Shown one piece after another: positions 1 to 12,469 of a stretch of DNA of 64,000 nt. The position numbers and the translations under genes were made by a program. Under the pieces are notes generated by a model. The model was given only the letters and a program-made list of their open reading frames with translations. It was not told where the DNA came from and made no database searches. Location: the NCBI RefSeq assembly GCF_036785885.1, contig NC_092312.1, positions 22,586,001 through 22,650,000 of the forward strand. The letters run 5' to 3'. Source of the stretch: Coffea arabica. Lineage: Eukaryota; Streptophyta; Magnoliopsida; Gentianales; Rubiaceae. The first letter of the stretch is position 1, and each line of letters opens with the position of its first letter.

Positions 1-536
1 TGACCATATGTTGGCCATCAAGGGATAGTTAATGTTGTTGGGTGATTGTGATGAAATGAGAGTAGTAAGGTTGAGTGGAGACAGCTTTTGGTGGTAGTGT
101 CCGTAGCAATAGCAGACCAAAGATTCCCATGTTGTATTTTGTAGTGATTTTTTCATTGGTTTGCTTTCTTATGTAATGGAATCCCTACTGTAATTGTGTT
201 ACTTTTTACTGAATGAATGGATGCAAGTTTTTTGTAGTTTCTGATGAATGCGGCATTATAACACAGAAAATTAAGACAAAAGGACCATTTCCATTAGATA
301 AAACCAACTAGAAAAGTTTCCAATTTGCAAAAATACACAGCTTTCTGTTGAATAAGCAAAAAGATAGTGGATGAAAAACAAAAGGCATCCACCATAACAA
401 AACAAAAGCCATCCACTATCAACATGAAGTGGATCCCATCAACTTAAATAAACTATTATAAGTCAAAAGACTTATGTACATATCAGTCACCATCATCAAC
501 ATCTCGGATCACATCTAAAACTGTATCCAATTCCAT
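1..536. other. Sequence downstream of the MULE transposase, no gene seen
   Basis: AT-rich DNA between the transposase stop codon and the window edge. It probably includes the transposase 3' UTR and the interior left part of the MULE. I see no long reading frame, and no inverted repeat matching the right end at 4640-4739. Confidence 0.4.
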
Positions 537-3500
537 CTAACTTGCACCTGCACTTCTGCCTCTTGTAGATCTAGATCTAGATCTACCAGCATTTGCACCT
601 CTTCTACCCCTCCACCTACCAACCTTGAAGGGTGGTTCCTTTCCCAAGTAGGCATAATTAGCATTAATCATCCCTTTGTCAGCATCAGTCAAGGGCCGTT
701 TACCATTTCTGTTGAATTTCATGCCAGATCTAGAACTTGTAGCTGCTGGATCTGGTTGCTGAACTACTGGTATTGGCTGTTGAAGTGGTGGAGTTGGGTG
801 TTGGGACATTAGATCTGATTGTTGAGTTGCAGATGCGATTGGTTGGCTTGGTTGGCTAGCTAATGGAGTTTCCTGTTGCTGTAGCCCTTGGGTCTCTATA
901 CCTTGTGACTGGACTACTTTTGCTTGCTGTTTTCTTCTAGAAACCTTATACAAATGCCAGTTGATTAGAGACTATATGTATGTATACTATATGACATTTG
1001 AAATACATTGAACTGTATGTATACTCACATGTTTTTTCTTCTTTGGCTGGCCAGATTGTTGGTGCTCAGTCACCTCTTTGCATGTTGCAGCATTGTGCCC
1101 TGTTTTACCACATTTTCTGCAATGCATAGTGACATTTTTTCTAAGTTTTCTTCCATGGTTCTTCCCTTCTGTCTCATCTCTTCTCCTTGCCTTTTTTGGC
1201 CTCCCAGGCTGGACAGTGGGAATTGGAGGATCAAGTTGAAGCATGCTGGACTCAGGCCACAGTACTTGGCTGCTGATGGGTTGTAAGACATTATTATAAA
1301 TTTGTAAAAATAAGCTCTTGTAGTAATATTCCACAATCATTTCATGTGGATCATCCTCAGTTTGCTTTATTGCTGCAATGGCATGGGTACAAGGTAAACC
1401 AGATAATTCCCAGATTCGACAAGTGCAACTCTTCATTCTCAAATTCACAGCAAACTGGGAATTTCTTGGACCTTTTACCTGATAACCATCAATCCCATTG
1501 AACTGTGGGAACCACTGGAAAGATTCTTCAATTCTGTCCTCAACAATTTTTCTGATCAGAGGACCAGTTGAGTGTGGATATCTAGTCATGGCAGCCTTTC
1601 TTTTTTGAATTCTTTCCATCATCAGTTCTCTAATATTCTCCAAGCAAGATATAATTGGTTTATCCCTGGCCTCTAGTATATGTGAATTGAAAGATTCGCA
1701 CAGATTATTGACAATCATGTCACATTTAGTGTGAGGAGAAAAGTAAGCCTTACACCAATGCATCGGATGAGGAGCCTTCTCCACCCACTTGTATGCTTCA
1801 TTGTCATACTCTTTCAAGTCCTCAACAGCTTTCTTGTACATCTCAATTGTGCTGCTCCTAGCTATCGCCCACAGCATCCCTTTAAGTGCCTTTCCAGGAT
1901 GTTTCTTCTTGAAATTTTGATACATATGCTGCACACAATATCTATGCTCAGAGTTGGGTAGCACCTCGGATAATGCTCTGTCCAATCCCTGCACAAAAAC
2001 AAATGAATTATTGGTTCAAGCCGCCACAAGTCTCACATCAAATGTTGGATAATAAGATCCATACCTTTTGTTGATCAGAGATGAAAGTGTAGTGACACTG
2101 ATTATCTATTTCCAGATCTGCTTGGAGAAGTTGTAAGAACCATTTCCACTGTATTGTAGCTTCCTTCTCCACTATGGCCCAAGCAATAGGCCACCAACCA
2201 TTGTTGGGATCAACTGCCACTGCTGATAACAGTTGACCAGGGTAAGGCCCTTTTATATGGCAGCCATCAAGTCCAATCACAGGTCTACACATTTTGAATC
2301 CTTCTTTTAGTGCACCTAAACAACAGTACAGTCTCATGAACCTAGGATTCGAACCTGGATCTCTAAATGGAGTGAACTCGACCACCATGGTAGAATTAGT
2401 ATGAGTCTTCTTAATCTCCTCACAATATTCCCATATATGCTTATACTGTTCGACTGCACAACCTTTGATTCTGTCAACAGCTATACCTCTAGCATTTCTG
2501 GCTATTGTTTTCGATATTTGTATCTTGTACTCCTCATGCACTGTCTGCCTTAAAGCATGGACTGGAATGTTCATATTGGCCCTAATTTTGTCCTCATATC
2601 TCTCAGCAACCCATTTAGCAGTCATCATTTTATTTTTCCAGGCATGACTGCAGTTTGAGTGTACATCATAAAGGGTCTTAATCACCAAATCATTCGGCCC
2701 AATTGCTTTCTCTTGAGAAGCATAACACTCCCAGTTGCATGGATCCTTGCACCTTACTCTTACTCTCAATTCCTCATTAGTGTAGTACCAAACAGGTTTA
2801 CCATTAGCAATAGAATAATTCTGCATTGCGGCCTTAAACTCAGCTGATGATGCAAATCGCATCCCAACCTGGAAATGTGGATTTCTCATGTCCTTTTCAG
2901 CATTGAAGTCAACATATTTGATTCCCTTCTGCACTTCATCATCTTCATCAGAAGAACCATCAATGCTATGCAGGTCATCCTCCATCATGTTGTCATGCAA
3001 CACATCTTCATCAGCAGCTTCTTCCATTTCCTCAGCAGCTTCCTGTGATGATGTGTTATTAACAGCCTGTGCTGATGATGTCTTCTCCCTTCTTGCTGAT
3101 CTCTTTCTTTTTCCTCTTGTTGTTTTTCTAGGATACTTTTTCATTGCTCTCTTACTGCCACCAGATGATCCTTTAGTTGCCTGTGATTGTTTTTCAGCTT
3201 GGACATCATGTTGACCATCTCCATGTGTACCACTTTCCAAGCCATTTACATCTTGGCTCTCATGGAGTATAGATTCAGTAGTTCTCCTCATAACAGGAGG
3301 GGATATTTCAACTGTGGGAGTTGGTTTCTCACTCCCAAGCATTTGATCATCTTTGCAAAACTCTTCGTCATCAGTGAAATGCTCCCCTTCTGAGCTGCTG
3401 TCATCTTTATTATCTTCTTCACCTGCCCTTGCATTCACATCAGTTTTATCTCCTTGACTCCTACTCTTTACACCAGTCCCACTAGCTTCTCCCTCAATGA

Positions 3501-4392
3501 CAACACTTACTCTTACACCTTCACCTCTACTTGTACCTCCCATTGCTGCTCCAGGGGCAGTCATATTTGTACTAACAAAAGAGCTACCAAACAGGTTTTT
3601 TCTAACCACCAATTGTTTATCAAGTTCTACAACTCCACTGCCATGTTCATCTACAACTACACTACCATGTTCATCAATTTCTTCAATTACAACCCCTATT
3701 TTTTTCTTACTACCTAACAGTGGGGAATGTGACTGGATGTCAAGAATTTCATGTAAAGGCCTATGGTCACAATAAACATCTATTAGTTTGTGCTCGTACG
3801 CCCATTTGCACATTGCCACTATATCTGCATCTCCTTGTAACTCTCTTAATCCCTTATTCAAATCACTCCCAGGTTCTAAGTAATAGTAAAGCATTGTACC
3901 ATTATGTCCTAAATCCTGAACCATCTCATTTATCTCATGGACAGACATTCTCTCCGCATCACATGCATCAACATAATCTATTTCACCACCAACGTATGTT
4001 TTATACTGACGCCCACTAAATCTACCACCATGAAACATTCTAATACTGAATAGTTCAGAATTAGGCACTGCAATGAAATGGGAAAAAAAAAAAGGAATCA
4101 CTTCATTTGAAAAAACAAGGCTGAAAAAAACACTTGTTTATTTCAAAATTTTCCACTTTTACAACCGACAGTTGGATGAAAACCCTAACATTTAAACCCC
4201 ATAATGCTGCTACATATTCACAACCCACAAATAAGCACCTTCGATTTCAGACACAAACTTGAGTAATACACCCATTACATTTAGTTTAAAGTATAGTTTC
4301 AGTTCATTCACATGATTTTCTCCGAAAAATAACTTACCGTAAATTTCATATGGATCAATGTCGACGTCTCTTCTCCTGATGATCCACTCCAT
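537..4392 (-). CDS. MULE (MuDR-type) transposase, four exons, open throughout
   Basis: Exons on the minus strand are 4392-4338, 4067-2065, 1988-1029 and 944-537. All junctions have GT-AG borders and matching phase, giving about 1141 residues. The product would cut and move its own element in the nucleus. Order of domains: a PB1-like N-terminal region (about residues 22-125); a long acidic and Lys/Arg-rich linker; a MuDR DNA-binding region starting near GIKYVDFNAEKD; then the MULE catalytic core. Candidate DDE residues are D619 (in GLDGCHIKG), D683 (in FISDQQK) and E784 (in NNLCESFN). A SWIM zinc finger (C874, C876, C886, H888) and a CCHC zinc knuckle (C976, C979, H984, C989) follow, then a Gln/Pro-rich tail ending in Arg/Ser-rich sequence. 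The first exon start at 4392 is chosen because its phase-1 donor joins exactly to the acceptor after the pyrimidine tract at 4071-4090. No stop or frameshift is seen, which is uncommon for plant MULEs. Exon 3 and 4 borders are inferred. Confidence 0.85.
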
Positions 4393-4739
4393 AGATTCAC
4401 CACGATTTTCCCTTCTCTTCGATCTTCAAAACCCTTCTCTTCGATCTTCCTACAACGATTTTGAGAACTTCAGTTTGTTTGATTGACTTGTTTCTACCGC
4501 TCTTTTTTTCTTTTCAGTTGATGTATTAATGTAAGGGAACGGTCAGTGGATTGACGGACAAAATTGCCCCTGTGGTTTGCCGCGTGTAATGCTAATTTCA
4601 GAAATTAACAGCCATTACCGACGAAATGGGCACGGGTGGACTGATTAAGTTGTTTAGTGGTCAATAATTGACAAAAAATAGTTCGATGGTCAAAACATGA
4701 TGTTGAGAAAAGTTTAATGGCCGCCCAGGTTTTTTGCCC
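4393..4739 (-). promoter_or_regulatory. MULE right terminal region, likely 5' UTR and promoter of the transposase
   Basis: The stretch between the transposase start codon and the element's right terminus must hold its 5' leader and promoter if the element is autonomous. MULE terminal repeats commonly serve as promoters; here this is inferred from position only. A clear TATA box could not be singled out. Confidence 0.4.
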
Positions 4740-5121
4740 TTTAGAATAATATGACAAAAGAAGTTGATTAGGAACAGTTCATGGTCTGTGTTAGCACAAA
4801 TATGTGGTGCTGCTAATTTTCCTAGTCAACTTATACAATCAAGTTGAAAGAAAAACTAGCTGAGTTATTTTCCAATTACGTAATACATTTGTCAGACGTA
4901 AATTCAAGCACTAGCAGTTTGACAAATGTCTCATTACGGTTGACTCTTTACAGAAAGCCACTAAATAAGTAGTATACTAATCTTGCTTAGTGACTAACAG
5001 GCGTATCACATGATTAAGTTGTGTTTTTCTAGTTGAAGGAAGTAATCAGTTTAAATAATTTATGCTGAATCATTCCTGACTGATAATCAGTTGTGTCAAC
5101 CTCTAAATACCATATTTTTTT
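4740..5121. other. Intergenic, nothing recognised
   Basis: AT-rich sequence between the MULE terminus and the next repeat. No coding region or inverted repeat was recognised. Confidence 0.5.
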
Positions 5122-5290
5122 GGATTAATTACAAAAACTCCACTTCAGGTTTAACTAGTTTTACACTTTACCCCCTAACGTTATATTTTTGTTTCACTTT
5201 ATCTCGAAAACCATTAGTCAACTCTAACATTTTTTAGCAAAAATGTCAAAATGACATTTACATCCCTTGAAGTTAACTCCAATATATATC
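5122..5290. repeat. Inverted-repeat arm, partner near 18465-18555
   Basis: The stretch beginning GGATTAATTACAAAAACTCC and including CTTTACCCCCTAACGT has an inverted partner at about 18465-18555, where the minus strand reads CTTTGCCCCCTAACGT followed by a similar run to AAACCxTTAGT. This looks like the terminal repeat of a TIR element, of the kind plants carry in many copies. Whether the two arms belong to one element about 13.4 kb long, filled by later insertions, or to two separate copies is not settled; I see no clear target duplication. Confidence 0.45.
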
Positions 5291-5828
5291 CTCAATTTTC
5301 TTTTAATTTATGTGTTTGTTCCTAACATTACTCAAGACATATAATATTTAAAATTATCAGTATTCCTAACATAATGATAAAAATAATTGTATATTAAAAA
5401 ACAATTGTACAGCAAAAATAGTCACAACCACACACCCAGACCCGTACCAATAATGCCTCAATAAATACACAAAATTAACTGGCGCCGCAGTAATAAATAC
5501 ACAAAAATAAACCGCCTCAATAATTTTCTAACTTCCATTCGTGAGAGTTGCTAATTTGGTTGCTGGTGGTTGTAAGAGTTCATACTTGTTATCGTTGATC
5601 CTGTTCCCGTACTAATTATCACCATAGTAAAGGTTTGTTGAATGTTCTTAATTTATGTTATAGTTTGACATCTTAATTTTTTGTTCATGGAATTACTACA
5701 TAAATGGGACATAAATAGCATTTGCAGCTCGTGAAATTCATTATAGTATATGTCTTGTGATTGTTTTTGTAAAGTGAAGGGGGGGATATATTGATCAAGT
5801 TCGATCAAAGTGAAGTGGGGATATATTA
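5291..5828. other. AT-rich intergenic or degraded element interior
   Basis: No gene is apparent. A short minus-strand frame at 5653-5883 has no recognisable motif and overlaps a MITE, so it is not called. Confidence 0.4.
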
Positions 5829-5974
5829 GGTCATGATTGGATTGCTTGTTTTCGTCGAAAAACATTGTCGTTTTCGTGATCATATTTTTCTATCACCTTT
5901 TTCCCTCATATATATCAAATCGCTACAGTAATTTTTCTATGAAAAATGATAAAAAATGCAATTCAAACACAACC
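5829..5974. mobile_element. Tourist-like MITE (PIF/Harbinger type), 146 bp
   Basis: A short AT-rich element with imperfect terminal inverted repeats: GGTCATGATTGGATTG at the left and GGTTGTGTTTGAATTG when the right end is read on the minus strand. It is flanked by TTA on both sides (5826-5828 and 5975-5977), the 3-bp duplication expected of the PIF/Harbinger superfamily. The internal motif CTACAGTAATTTTTC recurs in the related element at 61235-61365. Confidence 0.7.
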
Positions 5975-6413
5975 TTAATCTGCTAATTAGACTCTCTATT
6001 TGAAGATTTTTTGAGGAAGGAATGAGAGTAGCTAGTTCCTTCCCTAGAAGAAGGGCCAAAACCATCATCTCATGATCGCTTTCAGAGCAGCAAGTGGGGA
6101 ATGGTATCCCGTCTGGAGACGGCATGGACCACCAAATTGCGTGAAAGATTCAGAATATATACACTTACCACCGACGACTTTGACAATAAGAAAGGCCCTC
6201 TTTGTCAATGCATAATGACGTTGCTTGCCGTTGCGAAATTCGTAGGAGGGCTATCGAAATATGCGCTGTGTGAGGCTGGGATTTGACACTTTGTAGGCGT
6301 TCTATGCTGGTACAGATCAGGGAGAACGAGAGGAAGTGATAATGGTGGCGTTTGCGGTGGTTCCTGACTGCAGAAGAGAGGGTGGTGGCGTCAGCCTTGC
6401 GGAAGCGAAGATG

Positions 6414-6921
6414 TAATGTCAGCGGGTTGGATTTGGATCGGATCGCTTAGCTATACTTGTACGGGATTTGACCCGAATATCCGACGGATCTTGAACTTAT
6501 TCTTTTGAATCCAGATTCAATCGGATCCGAATACGGATTGGGTATATCCGGCCAAAAGATTTAGGCAAAGAAATGAAGAAAAATATCCTTCCAAACAAAT
6601 ATTAATTGCACACCACAGATTCTAATTAAAAATCACAAATTACTTTAGGTAATTATTCCAATGCCTACAAATTACAATTTCTAAAAAAATTCAAACAAAT
6701 ATTAAATACTCAAATATATTATCAAAATAATTACTTATTCAAATACAATTGAGTCAAGCTCAGGTCGAAACTTAATATTCCGTATTCAATCCGTTTTTAG
6801 ATTAGCATAAATAGGTCCAGATCGGATTCGAGTAAATGGAATTATAATTATATCCATATTCGAAAATATTAAGCAGATTCAGGTCGGGTTTGGATCAAAA
6901 CCCAACCCGTTGACAAGCTTA
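6414..6921. mobile_element. hAT-like MITE, about 0.5 kb
   Basis: The left end contains GTCAGCGGGTTGGATTTGG and the right end, read on the minus strand, contains GTCAACGGGTTGGGTTTTG. Inside are repeated 'gatccgaatac' and 'ggtcgggttt' words typical of small hAT-like elements in plants. The exact borders and target duplication could not be fixed. Confidence 0.5.
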
Positions 6922-7453
6922 TGTTTAATCAAAGGGAAGATATCATCATATTTCCCCAATATGACAAATTTATCCCTGCCTGATTGTTCATAAGATGTAG
7001 GGATAATTTTAGAAATCTCTCCTAATGTTTTGCATAATATCACTCAACATCCCTTAGGTTTTTAAAATCTCATATACCTCTCTTAGATTGACATTTTTTG
7101 TAATATTTTAACCCCTTTGGAGAAAATACAAGAAAGATAAAACTTTTATTTCAATAGTACCCTTATGTTATCCTACTTATGAAGCTTACACGAACAATAA
7201 AAAAATATGGTTAAAAAATAAAAAATATGAAAGTATGAGAGGTTATAAATGCAATAATGAGTAATTTTATAGATATACAACAATTATTATATGATATAAT
7301 GCATGATGTTCAACAAAATAAAGGATATTTCTAAATATATATTTGATCATTAGATCATTTTTTATTATTTTTAAAATTTTGACTTATTTAGAAAAAATTT
7401 TTCCTATAAGTAGGATTAATATTACAAACTATGCATATTAGGAGATTATTTTA

Positions 7454-8308
7454 AGGCCTATTTGGAAGTCAGGTTTTTTAGCAAGTTTTTTACCTACTAG
7501 TTTTTTAACAACTTTTACTACAGAAACCCCAAAAAACTTATTCAAAATTTTTAACATACACACTTAATACACAAAAACTTTCCCTTCAACCTTTTTTTTC
7601 TTCTTTTTCCTCCCCCACCCAACCCACCACATCCTCCGCCGCCGGCCACCACCTCCACCACCGCTTCCAGCGCCGGTCACTATTCCGGCCGGTAGTTCCG
7701 GGCTTCCTCTTTTTTTTTTTTTTCTTTCTCCCTCACTCCCTCTCCTCGTCTCCCCTCCCTCTTTGACCGATCTATTGGTGCCCTTCTGAAAAATTTTCCT
7801 TTTTTTTTTCTCCCTCCTCCCTCCCCCCTCCCCTCTTCGCCTCTGCCTCCCCCTCCCCCTTTGACTGATTTGGTCGCGTGACCAGATAGCAAAGGAGGAG
7901 AGGAGAGGGGAAGGGGAGGGGCGGCGGGGGAAGGAAGGGGAAGGGGAGAGGGAGAGGGAGCAAAGGGATGACAGGGAAGGGAGAGGGTGCAAAGGGATGA
8001 CAGGGAAGGGAGAGGGAGGGGTGGCTGCCATGGAAGAGAAAAAAAGCAAAAAAAAAAAAAAGACAGAAAGAAAGTTGCTGCCATGGAGAACTCGGGAGAG
8101 GGAACAACGGAGGGAAGGGGGAGGGAGAAGAAGCAGGAAGGGAGGAAGGAAAAGAAAAAAGAAAGAGGGAAAAAAAAAGAAAAAGAAAGAAAGAAAATGA
8201 AAAAGGAAAAAAACTTTTTATCTTACAACAGTTTTTCTACAACTTCTACAGTGATCTACAGTAAAGTTTTATACAAACACCCAAAAAACTCACCTTCCAA
8301 ACAGGTTC
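7454..8308. mobile_element. Foldback TIR element with pyrimidine-rich and purine-rich arms, 855 bp
   Basis: The left end AGGCCTATTTGGAAGTCAGG aligns without gaps to the right end read on the minus strand, GAACCTGTTTGGAAGGTGAG. TTA flanks both sides (7451-7453 and 8309-8311), fitting a PIF/Harbinger-type origin. Almost the whole left arm (about 7585-7860) is C/T and almost the whole right arm (about 7890-8210) is A/G, meeting near the small palindrome TGGTCGCGTGACCA. The reading frames here encode only Pro/Ser/Leu or Arg/Lys/Gly/Glu runs and are not genes. Confidence 0.65.
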
Positions 8309-8380
8309 TTAGTTTTCAGCACAACTTAAACTATATCATATATTAAAATATATCCCTAAAAAATTTCTTGACTTCCTTAT

Positions 8381-8695
8381 TGTTGGATTTAGATTTTATC
8401 CTGCCAATTGTTATTTCGTTGGGATTGGGTTTTATCTCACTTACCCATTATTTTGTTGGTTTTTGGTTTTATCCCACTAACTGTTATTTTATTGAATTTA
8501 GGTTTTATCCCACAAACTGCTATTTTGTTGGGTTTGAGTTTTATCCCACCAATCGTTTATTTTGTTGGGGTTGGATTTTATCCCACCAAGTGTTTGTTTT
8601 GTTGAATTTAAATTTTATCCCATCAACTGTTATTTTGTTGGGTTTTATCCCACAAACTGTTATTTCATTGGGTTTGGATTTTATCCATCAACTGT
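8381..8695 (+). repeat. Tandem array of about 40-50 bp units at the left LTR end
   Basis: About eight degenerate units run head to tail, each containing a core like TTTTATCCCACCAACTGTTA followed by TTTTGTTGGG. The open frame across it (8368-8742) is a by-product of the repeat and not a gene. Confidence 0.8.
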
Positions 8696-11170
8696 TACCA
8701 ACAATATGCATGGAATGTAATAAATGTCACGCAAGCATGTGATCGTAGCGCGAAAATGGCCTAAAGGGTTTAGCATTTAACTAACTCATTTTTATAAATT
8801 CTCACTATCGTTGGACTAGTAAGAAATCGGAGAGAAAAGCCACAACTAGCGTTGGATTAGTGTGGTAACGTCATCCATTTATTATAACTAAATAAATTAT
8901 ATAAAACCTAATTAAAACAAATAAACACATAAATTGCATAAAACGCATAACACGTAGACATGATATCTAGATGCAAAACCCCAAAGAAAACGAATAAACA
9001 CATAAACACACAAGCATGCAAACACACAAGCAAAGAAACGCACATAACGACCTAACTATTACATTTGGGATCCTAACTACAATTTAAGGGGAGAATTTGA
9101 AAAAATAATAACCTAACTATCACATTCATCTAACTAATTACTTTTTTGACAAAATTAAAACCTATCTATTACATAATCTAGCTAAATACATGTCTTAAGC
9201 ATATATCTATTACAACTTGGCATTTAAATATCTCTCAAATAATTATCAAAATTAAATAAAAATAAATAAAATGAAACTTAAAATGAATAAAATAATTAAA
9301 TAAAAGAAAACAACACTCAAAACATGCAATTACACATAAAAAGACACATAGGAGCACATAAGAGGATTTAAAACAATACAAAAGGTACCTCTCTTGAAAT
9401 TGTGCTTAAATGGAGTGTAATTGGCCCTATTTATATTTCAAAATCGACAAAATGATCAAGGCACCAATTTTATCATAAATAAATGGAAATAATCATGAAA
9501 TCTACCAATTAAAGCATTTAAATGAAGTATAATTAACAATTAAAGAAGAAAAACAACTTATATTTAAGAAATCAAAGCTATTCGGGACCTAATTGCAAAA
9601 AATTGAGAAAATTAAGGGTTAAAATTTTAAAAATAAAGTTTAGAAACCAAATTATAATTAAATTAGGGACCTAATTAAAAGAAAATACAAGTTTTTGGAA
9701 CCACAATGAAATTACTCAAAATATAGGGACCACACATGCAAATTTCGTTTTTGCTCTTGCAAGATGAAGTCCACTTGGGCCATTCCTTATTTCTTATTTG
9801 GCCAAAGCCTCCTAAACTCAGCGAATGTCCAATAAAGAAATGCAGGCTACACCATCATGCTTGACCAAACTAACCCAACCATAATGCATGGGTTTTAGCT
9901 CTCAAACCCAAATCAAAATCCAATCAAAATAAACCAACACTCCATTCCCTAAATCCAAACAAACATAACCCTTAAAACAAACTAACCTATTTTATTAAAA
10001 CCCAACAAGGCAATAAATCTACAAAAAAATGCTAAGCCTTAATTCTGCATTAAATCCCAGAATTAATCTACCCAAAAAATCACTTAAAACATGCAAAAGA
10101 AGATTAAATTTTAAAAGGGGCAAAATGGATTGAATTTTTCTAGATTTGGGTTACAATAGAATTACATAAAAATTGAGAGGCCAAACTGCAATTTTTCAGA
10201 TTTTTCCCATGCAAGCTTCGAAGAAGAGTTTTTGCTGCAATCTTGAAAGCTTATTACCCAGAGTCACTCCCAGCTAATTTCCTAAACCTACAAGACCTTA
10301 TGACCCGTGGATTTTGTTTTCATAATTATACATCTAAGGAAACCAACAGCATAAGAAAAGAAAGAAAAACAAAACAAGAAATGCAAGATGAAACCGTAGA
10401 AGAAAACAAAGAAGAGCAGAAAGGGAATGAAGCAGCCATCCAAAAGCTTTGGTTCCGTAGATTCAATCTTGTACATGAATTATAATGAGCAAGGAGAGGA
10501 CTAAGAGTTACCTTCACCACCTTATGGAGTTGAATTTGTGATGGAAATCCGCAGGAAGATGAGCAAGCTCCACCAAGTATGAAAACCCAAATTGCAGATT
10601 TTGGTGAAGAGCTGTGAAGAGCCGGAATTTAGGCTTGAATTTGAAGGCTATGTTGGCTTTTTTTCAAGGAATATTCTGAACAAAAGTTGTTCATTGATGA
10701 ACGCATATGGTGTAGAAAGAAAAAAATCACCTAAATAACTAAATTCTAGATCATAATTTGAGCAAAAAATAGGCCTGAAGGTCAGCCCTGGCTCAGGGTT
10801 TTCACACATTTTTCTGCTCTTTTTCTTCCTTTTCCTCCCTCTATTTTCTCTGTTTTCTTCTCTTTTCTTTTTCCGCTTCCGCCACCTCCTCTCTCCTGTT
10901 CCTTCCCTAAGGCTACTTTTTTATGCTTTTATATGGAGCAAAACCTCTCCCAAAACCTAGGATCAATGGTGCAGATTTTGCTGCACTTTCTTGGCAATCT
11001 TTGAGCCACTAGATGGCTCTTAATTCTGGAGCTTTCTTAATGTTTCAGATGAAGGGCAGGTGGCAAAAGGTTTGGGGAAAAGAAAAACAAGAAAAATGAA
11101 TGGAAATGGGGTGCAAAGATGCTGCTGCAATATACAGTACTAGCTCGTTGCTGGTTTTTGTGCCAGCTGG

Positions 11171-12051
11171 TTGGCCTGTCAATCCGGCCTAATGAGCCGG
11201 CCTTTGATGAGTTTAAACTCAACTCATTTAATTTGAAACATTTTCAGGTTTCGGGCTATGAGTTTCGGGTTCGTAAATGTGAAACTCATACTCAACTCAC
11301 ATAATATTCGGATTGTGAGTCTTAATCGGGTTTAGCCCAAACTCACTTATTACTCCTTAATTTTCTTAATATAATTACTATAACTATTAAGTTGTAAAAC
11401 TAATTTAACATTTACAAGACTATAATATTAAAACTAAACATGAACAAATAATAGTTCTTAAAAAATATATAAACCAAAAATTTTTTCAACAATATTTATA
11501 TTTAATCCGTTTAAAATGCATGAAAAATAGTAATAAAACATGCGATCATAAACCAATACATCTTTAAAAGTTGAAACTTTTTTTTTTATAATCTTGTGCT
11601 TTAAATCCAAACATGCTTGATGATTTTTGGGTATGTAGACAAAAAAAAAAATCAACCAATAATATGCCAATACAAAAATTTACTCAACCAATAAGAAAAA
11701 TTAGAGATTTAGTTATGCATTACTAATATTGGCTCTCAAGAAAACTCATGAAAGAGTCTTTAGATGTATTTTTGTATTTTGTAATTTATATATATATTTA
11801 GTATTTAGTAAAAATATATTTGGATATATAATTATACATAATATCAAAATATAAATATTATATATATAGGTAATTAAAAGGCCGGACCTATATCGGGTTT
11901 GAGCCTAATAAGGCCCAAACTTGGCTCACATTTAATTTGGGCCTAATTTTTAGGCTCAAACTCAGACCGGCTCACAAAATCGGGCTCATCGAGCTTTCTG
12001 TTGGGCCGAACGAGCCGAGCTCGGGCTAGCCCAGCTCCATTAACAGTCCTA
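11171..12051. mobile_element. hAT-like non-autonomous element, copy 1, 881 bp
   Basis: The left end TTGGCCTGTCAATCCGG and the right end on the minus strand TAGGACTGTTAATGGAG form short terminal inverted repeats. The perfect 8-mer CCAGCTGG flanks both sides (11163-11170 and 12052-12059); an 8-bp duplication is diagnostic of hAT elements. No protein is encoded. A second copy is at 13904-17886, similar along its whole length, so the borders are independently confirmed. Confidence 0.85.
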
Positions 12052-12469
12052 CCAGCTGGTTTTTGGCTCGTTCCTAAGTTTTTTTTTTTTTTTTATTACA
12101 AAATCTGATTTTGATTTATTTTTCTATTTTATTCTTTTTCAGCTTTTTCCTACAAAACCAAACAAACAAAAAAATGATTTTGTTGAAATAACTTTTTCAT
12201 TCACTTTCTCTCTTTTTCTCCTTTTTTTTGAAAGATGCCAACAATAATGAAAAAAAATGAAATAACTAAAAATAAAAAAAAATTGAATGAATTAGCAAAA
12301 TTTTTGGTGTCTACAAATTGTCCCTTTTTGTCTGAGTTTCATAGAAATTCAAGACAAAAATGTAGATACCAAATTACTCAGCTGCAATTGAAACAGTTAG
12401 CAAAAACTTAATGAATAGGAAGACTTACACCTAGAAAAGAAAAGGAGCTGTGGGGTAAAATTCAATCCC

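Larger units (their letters stand above)
1..4739 (-). mobile_element. Mutator-like element (MULE), left end outside the window
   Basis: This is a DNA transposon carrying the transposase gene at 537-4392. Its right terminus is about 4640-4739. Read on the minus strand it begins GGGCAAAAAACCTGGGCGG and runs on as a long AT/GC mosaic, with wording about 'taatggcc' and 'gatggtc' that recurs in plant MULE terminal inverted repeats. I could not find the matching left inverted repeat in bases 1-536, so the left end is probably beyond the window and the 9-bp target duplication cannot be checked. The class assignment rests mainly on the encoded protein. Confidence 0.75.

Noticed and set aside
3454..4019. 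Plus-strand frames opposite the MULE transposase
   Set aside because: Shadows of the minus-strand coding exon, with no domain.
7564..8346. Several overlapping frames of 110-160 codons on both strands
   Set aside because: They encode only Pro/Ser/Leu or Lys/Arg/Glu/Gly runs caused by the polypyrimidine and polypurine arms of the foldback element.
8368..8742. Plus-strand frame of 124 codons with repeated 'GFxFIPxT' units
   Set aside because: It is a translation of the tandem DNA repeat at the LTR end; a second frame is open too and there is no family resemblance.
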